A stretch of 64,000 bases of DNA. Origin: AWTP1-13 sp963827545 (GTDB taxonomy: Bacteria; Pseudomonadota; Alphaproteobacteria; Rhizobiales; Hyphomicrobiaceae). The notes under the pieces are model-generated. The model made no database searches. It was not told where the DNA came from and saw only the letters and a program-made list of their open reading frames with translations. Within the stretch, counting starts at the first letter, position 1; every line of letters begins with the position of its first letter. The position numbers and the translations under genes are program-made. Below, in pieces: positions 34,367 to 43,156 of this stretch. The stretch covers positions 13,730-77,729 of the forward strand of contig CAWHBI010000040.1 of assembly GCA_963827545.1 (NCBI GenBank), given 5' to 3'.

Positions 34367-35350
34367 TCAATCTGCCACGATCGGCTTGTGGTCGTGCACC
34401 GGCGGCAGCACGGGCGTGCCGGGGAACACCGTGCCCTCCTCGAACCAGGAGCGCGGCGCCGGCGTGCCCCACAATGTCTGACGGCGGGGATCGCGCAGCG
34501 ACCAGCGGATCGGCTCGAAGTCGGGATCCACGGTCAGATAGTCGGACGCGTAGAACTCGACGCGATGGCCGTCGGGATCACGCACGTAGAGGAAGAACGC
34601 GTTGGCGAGGCCGTGCCGGCCGGGCCCCCGCTCCATGTTGGCGAGGTAGCCGGTGGTGGCCATCACGTCGCACAGGTGGATGACGTTGATCACGCCCGGC
34701 ACCCAATAGGCGAAATGGTGAAGCCGGGGCCCGCGGCCGCTGGTGAAGGCCACGTCGTGCACGGTGCCCTTGCGGTGCATCCAGGCCGCGGCGATCTTCG
34801 GCTCGGCCTCCTCGCTCTCGGTGTACTCGGTCATGCGGAAGCCGAGCGATGCGTAAAAGTCGACCGAGGCCTGAACGTCGCGGGCGAACAGATTGAAATG
34901 GTCGATGCGCTGCGGGTGGCAGCCCGAGTAGCGGCCGTACTGCTGCAGGATGCGCTCGGCCTGGTCGATCCTGGCGGTTAGCTCGAGCGGGTTGCCCTGG
35001 GTGTCGGCGGCATGCAGGGTGCGGCCCTGGAACGGCACCTCGACGAACTCCGCCGGCAACTGGCGCTGCTTGAAGAAGGCGTGGGCGCGGTCGAGATCCT
35101 CCTCGCTTCCCACCTTGAAGCCGAGCCGCTCGGCCACGGGCTCGGGCCCGCGCTTCAGCACGAGGGAGTGATGATTGCGCTCCTCCATGCCGCGGAAATA
35201 GATGGCATCCTTGCCGGCATCCTCCACCTGCAGGCCGATGGCGCCCTCGTAGAAGGCCCGGCTGGCCTCGAGGTCGCGCGCGGTGAGCACGGTGTGGCTG
35301 CAGCGCACGATGTTGAATGGCGGGTCGAAGACGTGCTGTGGAATTGGCAT
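34367..35350 (-). CDS. hpaD: 3,4-dihydroxyphenylacetate 2,3-dioxygenase (type I extradiol)
   Basis: 327 residues from the ATG at 35350. Two VOC modules: the first with VRCSHTVLTARDLEASRAFY, the second with IDHFNLFARDVQASVDFY. The Fe(II) ligands fit the 2-His-1-Glu set in RIDHFNLF, LHHFAYWV and DGHRVEFYASDY. The enzyme opens the ring of homoprotocatechuate by meta cleavage to 5-carboxymethyl-2-hydroxymuconate semialdehyde. It is the last gene of a minus-strand operon hpaF-hpaE-hpaD, after a repeat-bearing 107-bp gap. Confidence 0.9.
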   Translation of the reverse strand: MPIPQHVFDPPFNIVRCSHTVLTARDLEASRAFYEGAIGLQVEDAGKDAIYFRGMEERNHHSLVLKRGPEPVAERLGFKVGSEEDLDRAHAFFKQRQLPAEFVEVPFQGRTLHAADTQGNPLELTARIDQAERILQQYGRYSGCHPQRIDHFNLFARDVQASVDFYASLGFRMTEYTESEEAEPKIAAAWMHRKGTVHDVAFTSGRGPRLHHFAYWVPGVINVIHLCDVMATTGYLANMERGPGRHGLANAFFLYVRDPDGHRVEFYASDYLTVDPDFEPIRWSLRDPRRQTLWGTPAPRSWFEEGTVFPGTPVLPPVHDHKPIVAD

Positions 35351-35365
35351 TGCGTTGCCCCTAAG

Positions 35366-35440
35366 AGGTTTCAGGGGTCAGGGATCAGGTTTCAAGAAAG
35401 CCTGGCCCCTGTAACCTGATCCCTGATCCCTGACCCCTGA
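35366..35440. repeat. Inverted repeat with an extra heptamer
   Basis: TCAGGGGTCAGGGATCAGG on the left (35371 on) and its reverse complement at 35413-35440. The right arm carries one additional TCCCTGA unit. It lies between hpaE and hpaD. Confidence 0.75.
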
Positions 35441-35457
35441 TCTCTGGCTGCTGCGGC

Positions 35458-37008
35458 TCAGCCCCCGATCCTGGGGACTTTGTGGGTGTCGTAGGCCACC
35501 GCCACGTTCTTGGTCTCCATGTAGAAATCGAAGGAGTAGTCGCCGCCATCGCGTCCGATGCCGGAGGCCTTCATGCCTCCGAAGGGAGTAGGCAGGTGGC
35601 GCACGTTCTCCGAATTGATCCAGATCATGCCGGCTTCCAGGTCGCGGGCGACGCGGTGCGCACGGCCCACGTCGCTGGTCCAGATGTAGCCGGTGAGGCC
35701 ATAGCGCACATCGTTGGCGATGCGAACGGCATCTGCCTCGTCATCGAACGGCAGCACAGTCAGCACCGGACCGAAGATCTCGTCCTGGGCGATGCGCATG
35801 TTCGATTTGGCATCGAGATAAAGGGTCGGCTGCACGTAGTTGCCCTTGCCGCCCATGGCACGCCCGCCGCCGCACGCGATCCTCGCGCCTTCGGCTTTGG
35901 CTGACGCCGGAAAGCTCAGCACCTTGTCGACATGGCTCGGATGGATCAGGGGTCCGATCTCGGTGGCGGGATCGAGCGGATGCCCGACCTCGATGCGCTT
36001 CACCCGCTCGGAGAGCTTTGCCGTGAAGCCGTCGTAGATCGAGCGCTGCACCAGCGCGCGGCTCGAGGAGGTGCAGCGCTCGCCGTTGAGGCTGTAGATC
36101 ATGAACAGGACCGCATCGAGCGCGCGGTCCAAGTCCGCATCGTCGAACACGATCACGGGGTTCTTGCCTCCGAGCTCGAAATGCACCCGCTTCAAAGTGG
36201 GCGCGCCTTGCGCCATGATCAGAGCGCCGGTCTTGCTGTCGCCGACGAAGCCAACCGCTTTGATCAGTGGATGCTCGGTGAGGGCCTTGCCGGCCTCCTC
36301 TCCGAGACCGTGCACCATGTTGACGACGCCGGCCGGCAGGCCGTGCTTGCGGATCACGCCGTCCATGATCTGGGTGAGCAGCGTGGCGGTGAGCGGGCTC
36401 CACTCGGCCGGCTTGTGAACCACCGTGCAGCCGGCCGCCAGTGCCGGCGCAATCTTCCATGTCGAGAGCATGAACGGCGTGTTCCACGGCGTGATGATGC
36501 CGACGGGGCCGATGGGCTGGCGGATCGTGTAGTTGATGTGGTCGCTGTCGGGTAGCGACAGGCCATCGCCGGCGCCCGGCGCGCGGTCGGCGAAGAAGCG
36601 GTAGTTCTCCGCCCCGCGCAGCGCCGCCTTCGCCATGTAGCGGATGGGCTGGCCGGTATCCATGCTCTCGATGAGCGCGATCTCCTCGGCGCGCGCCTCT
36701 ATTGCCGCGGCGATCTCATGCAGGATGGTGCGGCGCCTCGCACCCGACACGGCGCGCCAGGCAGGGAAGGCGGCAGCGGCGGCCTTGGCAGCAACATCGA
36801 CGTCGGCAGCGTCGCCGGCTGCGACTTTCGCCAGCGCCGAGTTGTCGACCGGACACAAGGTGTCGAACGTCTTGCCGGTGTGGCCAGCTACCGGCTCGCC
36901 GGCGATGAAGTGCGGGACGGGCACGCCCTTGAACTGCGCGAGGTAGCCCTCCGCCTTGTCCAGGTTGGCCGCTGGGCCCGATGCGGCCCCGTTCTTGCCG
37001 TCCTTCAT
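35458..37008 (-). CDS. hpaE: 5-carboxymethyl-2-hydroxymuconate semialdehyde dehydrogenase
   Basis: 516 residues of aldehyde dehydrogenase fold. The Rossmann region is IITPWNTPFMLSTWKIAPAL; the general base is in HFELGGKNPVIVFDDADLD; the catalytic cysteine is in NGERCTSSSRALVQ; the C-terminal FGGMKASGIGRDGGDYSFDF is standard. It oxidises the HpaD product to 5-carboxymethyl-2-hydroxymuconate with NAD. The start overlaps the stop of hpaF by 4 bp. The specific name rests on its location between hpaF and hpaD. Confidence 0.9.
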   Translation of the reverse strand: MKDGKNGAASGPAANLDKAEGYLAQFKGVPVPHFIAGEPVAGHTGKTFDTLCPVDNSALAKVAAGDAADVDVAAKAAAAAFPAWRAVSGARRRTILHEIAAAIEARAEEIALIESMDTGQPIRYMAKAALRGAENYRFFADRAPGAGDGLSLPDSDHINYTIRQPIGPVGIITPWNTPFMLSTWKIAPALAAGCTVVHKPAEWSPLTATLLTQIMDGVIRKHGLPAGVVNMVHGLGEEAGKALTEHPLIKAVGFVGDSKTGALIMAQGAPTLKRVHFELGGKNPVIVFDDADLDRALDAVLFMIYSLNGERCTSSSRALVQRSIYDGFTAKLSERVKRIEVGHPLDPATEIGPLIHPSHVDKVLSFPASAKAEGARIACGGGRAMGGKGNYVQPTLYLDAKSNMRIAQDEIFGPVLTVLPFDDEADAVRIANDVRYGLTGYIWTSDVGRAHRVARDLEAGMIWINSENVRHLPTPFGGMKASGIGRDGGDYSFDFYMETKNVAVAYDTHKVPRIGG

Positions 37009-37409
37009 GCTGCGGTTCCCTTGCGGCGGCGTTCCACGATCTCATGCAGATTGTTGTGCTTGAGGCTGCCGACGGGATCGATCTCGACAATCTCGAGGGT
37101 CAGTCCCAGCGGCCGGCTAGCAAAGGCCTTGGCCGTCTCGGACTTCACCGCGGCGAAGATATGCTCGGCTGCCTTCTGCCTCACCTCGGGTGTGCGGCCC
37201 GTGCCGATCCGAGCTTGCACATGAACAAAGCCGTTGTCGGGATGGCCGTCGGCGATGGCATAAATGTCGCGCCGCTCGGCCCGGGTGCGGATGCCGCCAA
37301 CCGGGAACACGCCGGTCTCCAGCGCTGCCGCATGGACCGCCGCCACCAATCGTGGGATATCGAGGACGCGATCGAGGTTGGCCGAATACTCGACGAGAAG
37401 CTGAGGCAT
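37005..37409 (-). CDS. hpaF: 5-carboxymethyl-2-hydroxymuconate delta-isomerase
   Basis: 134 residues from the ATG at 37409. Like other members of the tautomerase/MIF-like CHMI family it begins with Met-Pro, the proline being the catalytic N-terminus after Met removal (PQLLVEYSANLDRVLDI). HVQARIGTGRTPEVRQKAAE and SLKHNNLHEIV are conserved. It tautomerises the HpaE product to the keto form. It heads the hpaFED operon and overlaps hpaE (ATGA). A promoter should lie in 37410-37501, shared with the divergent pxpA. Confidence 0.9.
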   Translation of the reverse strand: MPQLLVEYSANLDRVLDIPRLVAAVHAAALETGVFPVGGIRTRAERRDIYAIADGHPDNGFVHVQARIGTGRTPEVRQKAAEHIFAAVKSETAKAFASRPLGLTLEIVEIDPVGSLKHNNLHEIVERRRKGTAA

Positions 37410-37501
37410 GGGCCGCTTCCAGGCTGCTGAGCTCGGCCAACACTTAACAGGTCCGCGGCTGCGACGCCAAAAACTCGCGCCGCAACGCTAGGGAGGGAGA
37501 C

Positions 37502-38266
37502 ATGCGCGTCGATCTCAACTCCGATCTGGGCGAGAGCTTCGGGGCCTGGCAGATGGGTGACGACGAGGCCATGCTCTCCATCATCACGAGCGCCAGCGTC
37601 GCCTGCGGCTGGCACGCGGGCGACCCCATCGTCATGCACCGCGCGGCCGAACTGGCAAAGAGGAACGGCGTGGCCATCGGCGCCCACCCGAGCTTCAACG
37701 ACCTGTGGGGCTTCGGCCGGCGCGTCATCCGCGGCACCAGCATGTCGGACCTGGAAAAGATGATCGCCTACCAGATCGGCGCCCTGCAGGCGATCGCCAC
37801 CACGGTCGGTCACAAGGTGACGCACGTGAAGGCGCACGGCGCGCTCGGCAATCTGGCCAACGACGAGGACGACTTTGCGCTCGCCCTCGGCCGCGCCATG
37901 AAGGCGGTGGATCCCAAGCTCGTCTACGTGGTGATGCCGGGCCGCCCCACGGTGGCAGCCGCGGAAAAGCTGGGATTGCCGATGCTGCAGGAGATTTTCG
38001 CCGACCGCGCCTACGAGGACAACGGCCAGCTGGTAATGCGCGGCAAGCCGGGCGCGATGATCCATGATGCGGCGCAGGCAGCCGAGCGTATCCTGCGGGC
38101 CTTGCAGGACAACGTGATGATCTCCGTCACCGGCAACAAGGTGCCGGTCCTGATCGACAGCATCTGCGTGCACGGCGACACGCCAACGGCCGTCGAGATG
38201 GCGCGCCAGCTGCGCCGGCGGCTGGAGCAGGCGGGGGTGGAAATCAAGCCGTACACCGCGCCTTGA
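37502..38266 (+). CDS. pxpA: 5-oxoprolinase subunit A (LamB/YcsF family)
   Basis: 254 residues with GGGAGGGAG upstream. The start MRVDLNSDLGESFGAWQMGD is the LamB/YcsF signature; VACGWHAGDPIVM, GAHPSFNDLWGFGRR, HVKAHGALGN and EIFADRAYEDNGQL follow as expected. With PxpB and PxpC it forms the ATP-dependent 5-oxoprolinase that opens pyroglutamate to glutamate. pxpB and pxpC are nearby but on the opposite strand, separated by a toxin-antitoxin pair, which is an unusual layout since they are often one operon. Confidence 0.93.
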   Translation: MRVDLNSDLGESFGAWQMGDDEAMLSIITSASVACGWHAGDPIVMHRAAELAKRNGVAIGAHPSFNDLWGFGRRVIRGTSMSDLEKMIAYQIGALQAIATTVGHKVTHVKAHGALGNLANDEDDFALALGRAMKAVDPKLVYVVMPGRPTVAAAEKLGLPMLQEIFADRAYEDNGQLVMRGKPGAMIHDAAQAAERILRALQDNVMISVTGNKVPVLIDSICVHGDTPTAVEMARQLRRRLEQAGVEIKPYTAP

Positions 38267-38299
38267 GCATCTTGCCTTGTACGGCTAAGCCGTAGTAAC

Positions 38300-38572
38300 A
38301 TGCGCGATGACGAGTTCGAGTGGGATGATCGAAAGGCAGCGGCCAACCGCGCCAGGCACGGCGTGAGCTTCGAGGCCGCGCGATTGGCCTTCGAGGACGT
38401 GCTCGCGGTGGTGCGCGAGGACTACGGCGAGCTGCGCTATATTCTGCTCGGGATGGTGGAGAACCGCCTGCTGCACGTCGCTTACACAATGCGCGATGAG
38501 CACGTGCGGATGATTTCGGCAAGATTTGCAGAGCCGCGCGAACGGCGACGCTACCATGAAGAAAACAGCTAG
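38300..38572 (+). CDS. brnT: BrnT family toxin (type II toxin-antitoxin)
   Basis: 90 residues. FEWDDRKAAANRARHGVSFE and AARLAFEDVLAVVREDY, then ILLGMVENRLLHVAYTMRDE and RMISARFAEPRERRRY, are the BrnT fold (RelE-like RNase). BrnT cleaves RNA to stop growth when not bound by its antitoxin. The antitoxin gene overlaps its 3' end by 17 bp. It lies 33 bp behind pxpA. The partner is a helix-turn-helix protein instead of the usual ribbon-helix-helix BrnA. Confidence 0.85.
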   Translation: MRDDEFEWDDRKAAANRARHGVSFEAARLAFEDVLAVVREDYGELRYILLGMVENRLLHVAYTMRDEHVRMISARFAEPRERRRYHEENS

Positions 38573-38906
38573 ACGCAAGACCAAGATCGACTGGAGCCGC
38601 CTGGACGCCATGACGGAAGAGCAGCGGCATGGAGCAGCGATGGCCGATCCGGATGCTCGGCCAATGACCGAGGAGGAATGGGCGGCTGCGCCACGCGTGC
38701 CGCAGGTGAAGGTGATCAGGCGCGTACTCAAACTCAGCCAGGACGACTTCGCCGCACAATTCCACATCCCCGTCGGCACGCTCAGAGATTGGGAGCAGGG
38801 CCGCAAGGAGCCCGACGCTGCGGCCAAAGCCTACCTGCGGGTCATTGCCAGGGAGCCCGATGTCGTGCGCAAGGCGCTGCTGCCTCGGCGGCGTACCGCG
38901 GCTTGA
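38556..38906 (+). CDS. Helix-turn-helix antitoxin partner of BrnT
   Basis: 116 residues from the ATG at 38556, inside the end of brnT. The N-terminal 40 residues are basic and then acidic (KKTARRKTKIDWSRLDAM, RPMTEEEWAAAPRVP), like the toxin-binding arm of antitoxins. The C-terminal half is an XRE-type helix-turn-helix (LKLSQDDFAAQFHIPVGTL, then RDWEQGRKEPDAAAKAYLRV). Canonical BrnA ends in a ribbon-helix-helix, which is not present. It probably neutralises BrnT and represses the pair by binding its promoter. Confidence 0.78.
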   Translation: MKKTARRKTKIDWSRLDAMTEEQRHGAAMADPDARPMTEEEWAAAPRVPQVKVIRRVLKLSQDDFAAQFHIPVGTLRDWEQGRKEPDAAAKAYLRVIAREPDVVRKALLPRRRTAA

Positions 38907-38958
38907 GATCACAAACAGTGATGCCAAGTCGACCGTGGGTCGACCGGCATCCCCGCCG

Positions 38959-39975
38959 TCAGCTGCGCGCATCGACCACGCCATCAACCAGATTGACCGA
39001 GAGCAGCTCGCTGCTGTCGAAGCCTGCGAAACCGGCGGGGCGCACTCTGGCAACGAGCGCGCGGAACGCCGTGTCGGACTCCATGGCGATGCGCACGGCC
39101 TCCGCCCGCTCGACTACCGCAAAACGCAGCTTCGTTCCGGGCCGGCACTGCACCAGGCGCGGCACGTCCCAGCTGATCACGGTGGCGATCTTGGGGTAGC
39201 CGCCGGTAGTCTGCCGGTCGGCCAGCAGGATCAGCGGCAAGCCGTTGCCGGGCACCTGGATGCCGCCGGTCGGAATGCCGTCGGAGACGATGTTGTAGCC
39301 CTTGGGCCCATGCTCGATCTTGGGGCCATTCAAGCGCATGCCCATCCGGTCGGCCTGCTCGGAAACCGTGTAGTCGCTGTTAACCAAGGTGGCGATGCCG
39401 GCGGCGGTGAAATGATCGTCTTGCGGGCCCAGCACGATGCGGATGGGCCCGGCGGCGGCCTGCGGAGCCCCAGGGAGGGCGAGTTCGGGTCCTGAGGGTT
39501 CCGACAGCGCCATGGGCAAACGGTCGCCGGCGCGCAGCGTACGGCCTTCCAGACCGCCGATGCCGGTGCGGTGGTGCAAGGAGAGCGAGCCGAGGGTCGG
39601 GGCTATGGTGAATCCGCCCGTCACGGCGAGGTAGAAGAACACGCCGGAACGCGCCGAGCCCACCTCAATGGTCTGGCCGTCACGTGCGGTCGCGCTGGTT
39701 AACGGCACCACCGCCGAGCCGTCGACCTTGAGGCTGCCTTCGGCACCCGCAAGCGCCACGCGCGCGCTGCCGCCGCTCACCTGCAGGCGCCCACCGGCGA
39801 GCGCGAACTCGATGGCCGCCGTTCCCGGCTGATTGCCTGCCAGCACATTGGCGAGCGCCAGCGACGGCCGATCCATGGCACCGGCGGGACCGACGCCATA
39901 GCGCTGCCAGCCGAAGCGGCCGGCATCCTGCAGCGATGTGGCGGGGCCAGCGCTCTGGATGATGAGCTCGGTCAC
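38959..39975 (-). CDS. pxpC: 5-oxoprolinase subunit C (KipA-type, biotin-dependent carboxyltransferase-like)
   Basis: 338 residues from a GTG at 39975 that overlaps the pxpB stop (GTGA). The start VTELIIQSAGPATSLQDAGR and RFGWQRYGVGPAGAMDR, then IEFALAGGRLQVSGGSARV, RIVLGPQDDHFTAAGI, SEQADRMGMRLNGPKIEH and DGIPTGGIQVPGNGLPLIL are all standard for the family. A longer frame to 40035 is only the overlap with pxpB. It works with PxpA and PxpB. Confidence 0.92.
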   Translation of the reverse strand: MTELIIQSAGPATSLQDAGRFGWQRYGVGPAGAMDRPSLALANVLAGNQPGTAAIEFALAGGRLQVSGGSARVALAGAEGSLKVDGSAVVPLTSATARDGQTIEVGSARSGVFFYLAVTGGFTIAPTLGSLSLHHRTGIGGLEGRTLRAGDRLPMALSEPSGPELALPGAPQAAAGPIRIVLGPQDDHFTAAGIATLVNSDYTVSEQADRMGMRLNGPKIEHGPKGYNIVSDGIPTGGIQVPGNGLPLILLADRQTTGGYPKIATVISWDVPRLVQCRPGTKLRFAVVERAEAVRIAMESDTAFRALVARVRPAGFAGFDSSELLSVNLVDGVVDARS

Positions 39976-40703
39976 GACGGGGCCGCTTCGGCGACCGGCT
40001 CGCCTGCTGCCGCCGCGCGGTCGAGCGTTTCCCACCGTGTTGCATCGACAGGGTGGAACACGACCTCGTCGCCGGCCTCGATCAGGAAAGCAGGCTCCCG
40101 CCCCGCCATGAACGTGCGCACCGGCGTGCGGCCCAAAATGTGCCAGCCCGACGGCATCGCTTGGCCGCCGATGAGGGCCTGGATACCCCCGATCGATATG
40201 ACCCCGGCGGGCGTCATGGGTCTGGGATCGACGCGGCGGGGTGTGGCGATGGAAGGATCGAGCCCGCCGAGGTAGGTGAAGCCCGGCATGAAGCCGATCA
40301 TGTAGACGCGATAGACCGGCGCACAGTGCTTTTCGATCAGCTTTGCCGGCGTGAGCCCGTGGCGTTCGGCAGTGGCTTCCAGGTCGATGCCGAAGCTGCC
40401 GCCGTACACCACCGGCACCTTCCAGTGCCTACCGACTTTGGGAACCGCGCCCAGCGTGCCGGCCAACGTGCGCACCCGCCGCTCGAAACCGTCGTAGTCA
40501 AACCCGAGCGGATCGAACTGCACCATCACCGAGCGATAGGTCGGCACCGTTTCGATCAAGCCCGGGATCTGCCCTGTGTTGAGGGCAGCATCGAGGGCCA
40601 GTGCGCGCGCACTGATGCCGGGGTCGACGTCGGTGCCGAACTCGACCGTGACGGCCGCATCGCCGCAGGGAAGAAACCGCGGCACGGCCAAGCGCTCACT
40701 CAT
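39972..40703 (-). CDS. pxpB: 5-oxoprolinase subunit B (KipI-type)
   Basis: 243 residues from the ATG at 40703, which overlaps the gtrA stop by 8 bp; a longer frame reaches 40736. FLPCGDAAVTVEFGTDVDP, TVPTYRSVMVQFDPLGFD, VYMIGFMPGFTYLGGLDPSI, IGGIQALIGGQAMPSGWHIL and AGDEVVFHPVDATRW mark the family. It is coupled to pxpC downstream. The overlap with gtrA shows the oxoprolinase genes sit at the end of the envelope gene operon on this strand. Confidence 0.92.
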   Translation of the reverse strand: MSERLAVPRFLPCGDAAVTVEFGTDVDPGISARALALDAALNTGQIPGLIETVPTYRSVMVQFDPLGFDYDGFERRVRTLAGTLGAVPKVGRHWKVPVVYGGSFGIDLEATAERHGLTPAKLIEKHCAPVYRVYMIGFMPGFTYLGGLDPSIATPRRVDPRPMTPAGVISIGGIQALIGGQAMPSGWHILGRTPVRTFMAGREPAFLIEAGDEVVFHPVDATRWETLDRAAAAGEPVAEAAPS

Positions 40704-41136
40704 GAGGCGCGCGGCCAAGCTGTCGGAAGGCGGCAAAGCGCATGCCGAGATAGGCGAATACCATGGCGACGAGCGACGAGATGAAGAGCGCGTAGAGCGG
40801 CTCTATGGCCGGCCGCAGCAGGACGATCACGACGAAGATGCCGTAGTTGATGGCCGCAACCGTCCATTGCACCGCGGCATACCGCACGAACTCGGGGAAA
40901 CTCGGCGGCGCCGTCAGGCCGAAGGTGAACCGGCGGTGCGAGAGCCACCCCGCCACCATGGCGATCGAGATGGCCACGAGCCGCGCCAGTATCGGGTGGA
41001 TGCCGAACACCGCCGTCAACAACTTGAGAATAATGGCATCGATCAGGAAGGCGAGACCGCCCGAGAACAGGAAGGCCAACCCGTGCCGCACCGGATGCTG
41101 GGCGCCGGGTGCGGCGGTGCTCCACTTGTTCGCCAT
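40696..41136 (-). CDS. GtrA family membrane protein (putative lipid-linked sugar flippase)
   Basis: 146 residues with four predicted membrane helices (LAFLFSGGLAFLIDAIILKL; LVAISIAMVAGWLSHRRFTF; QWTVAAINYGIFVVIVLL; LYALFISSLVAMVFAYLGM). GtrA-type proteins move polyprenyl-phosphate-linked sugars across the inner membrane or assist the partner glycosyltransferase. The SHRRFTF turn between helices 2 and 3 is characteristic. It follows the deacetylase gene by 10 bp on the same strand, and its stop overlaps pxpB by 8 bp. Confidence 0.85.
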   Translation of the reverse strand: MANKWSTAAPGAQHPVRHGLAFLFSGGLAFLIDAIILKLLTAVFGIHPILARLVAISIAMVAGWLSHRRFTFGLTAPPSFPEFVRYAAVQWTVAAINYGIFVVIVLLRPAIEPLYALFISSLVAMVFAYLGMRFAAFRQLGRAPHE

Positions 41137-41146
41137 TCACCCGTCC

Positions 41147-42022
41147 TCACCCCTGAGACCAGTCCACAATCGGACCATCAGCACGGCGCGAGGGCCGCCA
41201 AATCCGCTCCGGCAGGGACACGTCGCGCATGAGCGCCTCATACTCCATGCGCCGCCGCTCGACCACGGGATCTACCGCCTCGAGATCTGCGTCGGGATGC
41301 CCCGGGTGGCACATGACGATATGGCGCGGCCCAGTGCGGGTCAGGGCATCGGCCAGCTCCTGTGCATAGGGCTTCCCCAGGTCGAAGTCCGAGAAGCCGG
41401 AAAAACCCTCGTTGGTCGGCAGGCCCACCCGGCGTGCCCCGGCGTCGAACCTCAGCGCCAACGTGCCAACGATCATGGCCTTGCCGCGCGAGGTACCGCG
41501 CGCGGCGATGGAACTCGGCCGGTCCGAAGGATCCCGGATCAGCGGCTTGGCACCACGGTACCGGCTCGACAGAACCTCGAACAGCGGCTGCCTGACGCCC
41601 GACAGCACGTGCACGTGCTCGTGCCCGTCGACATGATCGGGCGGGAAGCCCAGGCCCTTCTCGAAAGCGTCGAGCTGGCGTTCGATCTCCGCGCCGATCT
41701 CGGCGGGGTCTACGAGGCCAAGCAGCGCCCGAGCGATCAGCGCGTTGCGCTTCGGGAAGGCGTTCGCCTGAGCAAGCCTGGGCATGGCTCCCAACGGGCT
41801 GCCGAGCGTCAGATTGAGATGCAGACCGATGGCCAGACGGCCCCGGTGGATGCGCAGGCGCGGGGCCGTCGCTGGCCAATGCCGCGTCGTGACCATCACG
41901 CTCGTAGCCGACAGCCGCCGCGCCGCCGCCAGCTCGCCCACGGCGCGCGACACGCCTTCGGTCAGGGCGTAGTCATCGGCGCAAAGAACGATCATCCAGC
42001 GATTGCCCCGACCGCCACTCAC
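41147..42022 (-). CDS. ChbG/HpnK (YdjC) family carbohydrate deacetylase, NaxD-like
   Basis: 291 residues from a GTG at 42022, which overlaps the glycosyltransferase gene by 50 bp; an ATG at 41995 is an alternative. Metal ligands of the fold are seen: CADDYALTEGVSRAV (Asp pair), AIGLHLNLTLGSPLGA (His) and DHVDGHEHVHVLSG (His-x3-His). ChbG deacetylates chito-oligosaccharides, HpnK works on hopanoids, and NaxD deacetylates undecaprenyl-phosphate GalNAc for lipid A. Its position between an ArnC-like transferase and GtrA best fits the NaxD role, as an inference. Confidence 0.82.
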   Translation of the reverse strand: MSGGRGNRWMIVLCADDYALTEGVSRAVGELAAARRLSATSVMVTTRHWPATAPRLRIHRGRLAIGLHLNLTLGSPLGAMPRLAQANAFPKRNALIARALLGLVDPAEIGAEIERQLDAFEKGLGFPPDHVDGHEHVHVLSGVRQPLFEVLSSRYRGAKPLIRDPSDRPSSIAARGTSRGKAMIVGTLALRFDAGARRVGLPTNEGFSGFSDFDLGKPYAQELADALTRTGPRHIVMCHPGHPDADLEAVDPVVERRRMEYEALMRDVSLPERIWRPSRRADGPIVDWSQG

Positions 42023-43070
42023 CGACCTCGCTCGCGTTATCGCCAGCCGGCCGGCGCTCCAGCCCCAATTCCTCGGCCACCAGGAACAATGGCCGGCCCT
42101 TCACCTCCTCGTACATGCGGCCGATATACTCGCCGATCACGCCGAGCGAGATGAGCTGCACGCCGGCAAAGAACATCACCGAGATGATCAGCGACGGGAA
42201 GCCCGGGGCGTCGACGCCGAACAGAAGCGTTTTCACCAGGATGATCATGGCGTAGCAGAACGCGAACACGGAAATGAGCAGCCCCAGGTACGACCACACT
42301 CGCAAGGGGATGGTCGAGAACGAGGCAAGGCCGTCCAAGGCAAAGTGCAAGAGCTGGCGCGGGCGCCAGCGGGAGCCACCGTCCTGGCGCGGCGGCACGG
42401 TGAAGGGCACGCCGATCGACCGATAGCCCATCCAGGCAAAAAGGCCCTTGTTGAACCGCACGCGCTCGCGCATGCGGTTCATGGCGTCCACCGCCTTGCG
42501 ATCGAGCAGTCGGAAATCGCCGGCGCCCTCGGGCAGCACCGTGCCGCTGAGCTTCTCGAAGGCGGCATAGAAAACCCGCGCCGACAGACGATGCAACAAG
42601 CTGTCGGCATCGCGGTCGCGCCGCCTCCCGTAAACGATGTCGAAGCCTTCGTTCCAGCGCGCCACGAACTCCTCGATCAGCTCGGGCGGATGCTGCAGGT
42701 CGGCATCCATCATCACCGCCCCGTCGCCCGTCACATAGGTGAGGCCGGCCGCCGCGGCGATCTCCTTGCCGAAGTTGCGACTCAGCGCGACCGCCTTGAA
42801 GCGGGCATCCCGGGCGTTGAGGGTCCTGAGCAGTGCCAAGGTGCCGTCGGTGGAACCGTCGTCGACGAAGATCACCTCCCAGTCGAGGCCGAGGCCGTCG
42901 AGCACCGGCTGCAGCCGTTCGATGAGCGCAGGGATAGAGCGCTCCTCGTTGAGCCCGGGCACGACCACGGAGAGCTTGCGCCGGCGCTGTGGCGCACCCT
43001 GCGCCTTGCTCAACGTGACCAGTTCCGGCACGGCCATCGACAACCTGCAAAACCCTTGCGCGAACTGCAT
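41973..43070 (-). CDS. Glycosyltransferase family 2, polyprenyl-phosphate sugar synthase (ArnC/DPM1-like)
   Basis: 365 residues from the ATG at 43070 (ATG 43037 is an alternative). The GT2 domain: LSVVVPGLNEERSIPALIER, WEVIFVDDGSTDGTLALLR, ALSRNFGKEIAAAAGL, VMMDADLQHPPELIEEF, then RFNKGLFAWMGYRS. Two C-terminal membrane helices (VWSYLGLLISVFAFCYAMII; SVMFFAGVQLISLGVIGEYI) anchor it to the inner membrane. Such enzymes load a sugar from UDP onto undecaprenyl phosphate. It overlaps the deacetylase gene, so the products probably act in sequence. Confidence 0.88.
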   Translation of the reverse strand: MQFAQGFCRLSMAVPELVTLSKAQGAPQRRRKLSVVVPGLNEERSIPALIERLQPVLDGLGLDWEVIFVDDGSTDGTLALLRTLNARDARFKAVALSRNFGKEIAAAAGLTYVTGDGAVMMDADLQHPPELIEEFVARWNEGFDIVYGRRRDRDADSLLHRLSARVFYAAFEKLSGTVLPEGAGDFRLLDRKAVDAMNRMRERVRFNKGLFAWMGYRSIGVPFTVPPRQDGGSRWRPRQLLHFALDGLASFSTIPLRVWSYLGLLISVFAFCYAMIILVKTLLFGVDAPGFPSLIISVMFFAGVQLISLGVIGEYIGRMYEEVKGRPLFLVAEELGLERRPAGDNASEVGEWRSGQSLDDRSLRR

Positions 43071-43156
43071 ATTTCCAGGCCCGACCGGCGCTTCATGCAG
43101 CCAAGCTTGGACCTATTCTACCATCACTGTACGGGTTGTCTGCCGTGCCCTACGAG

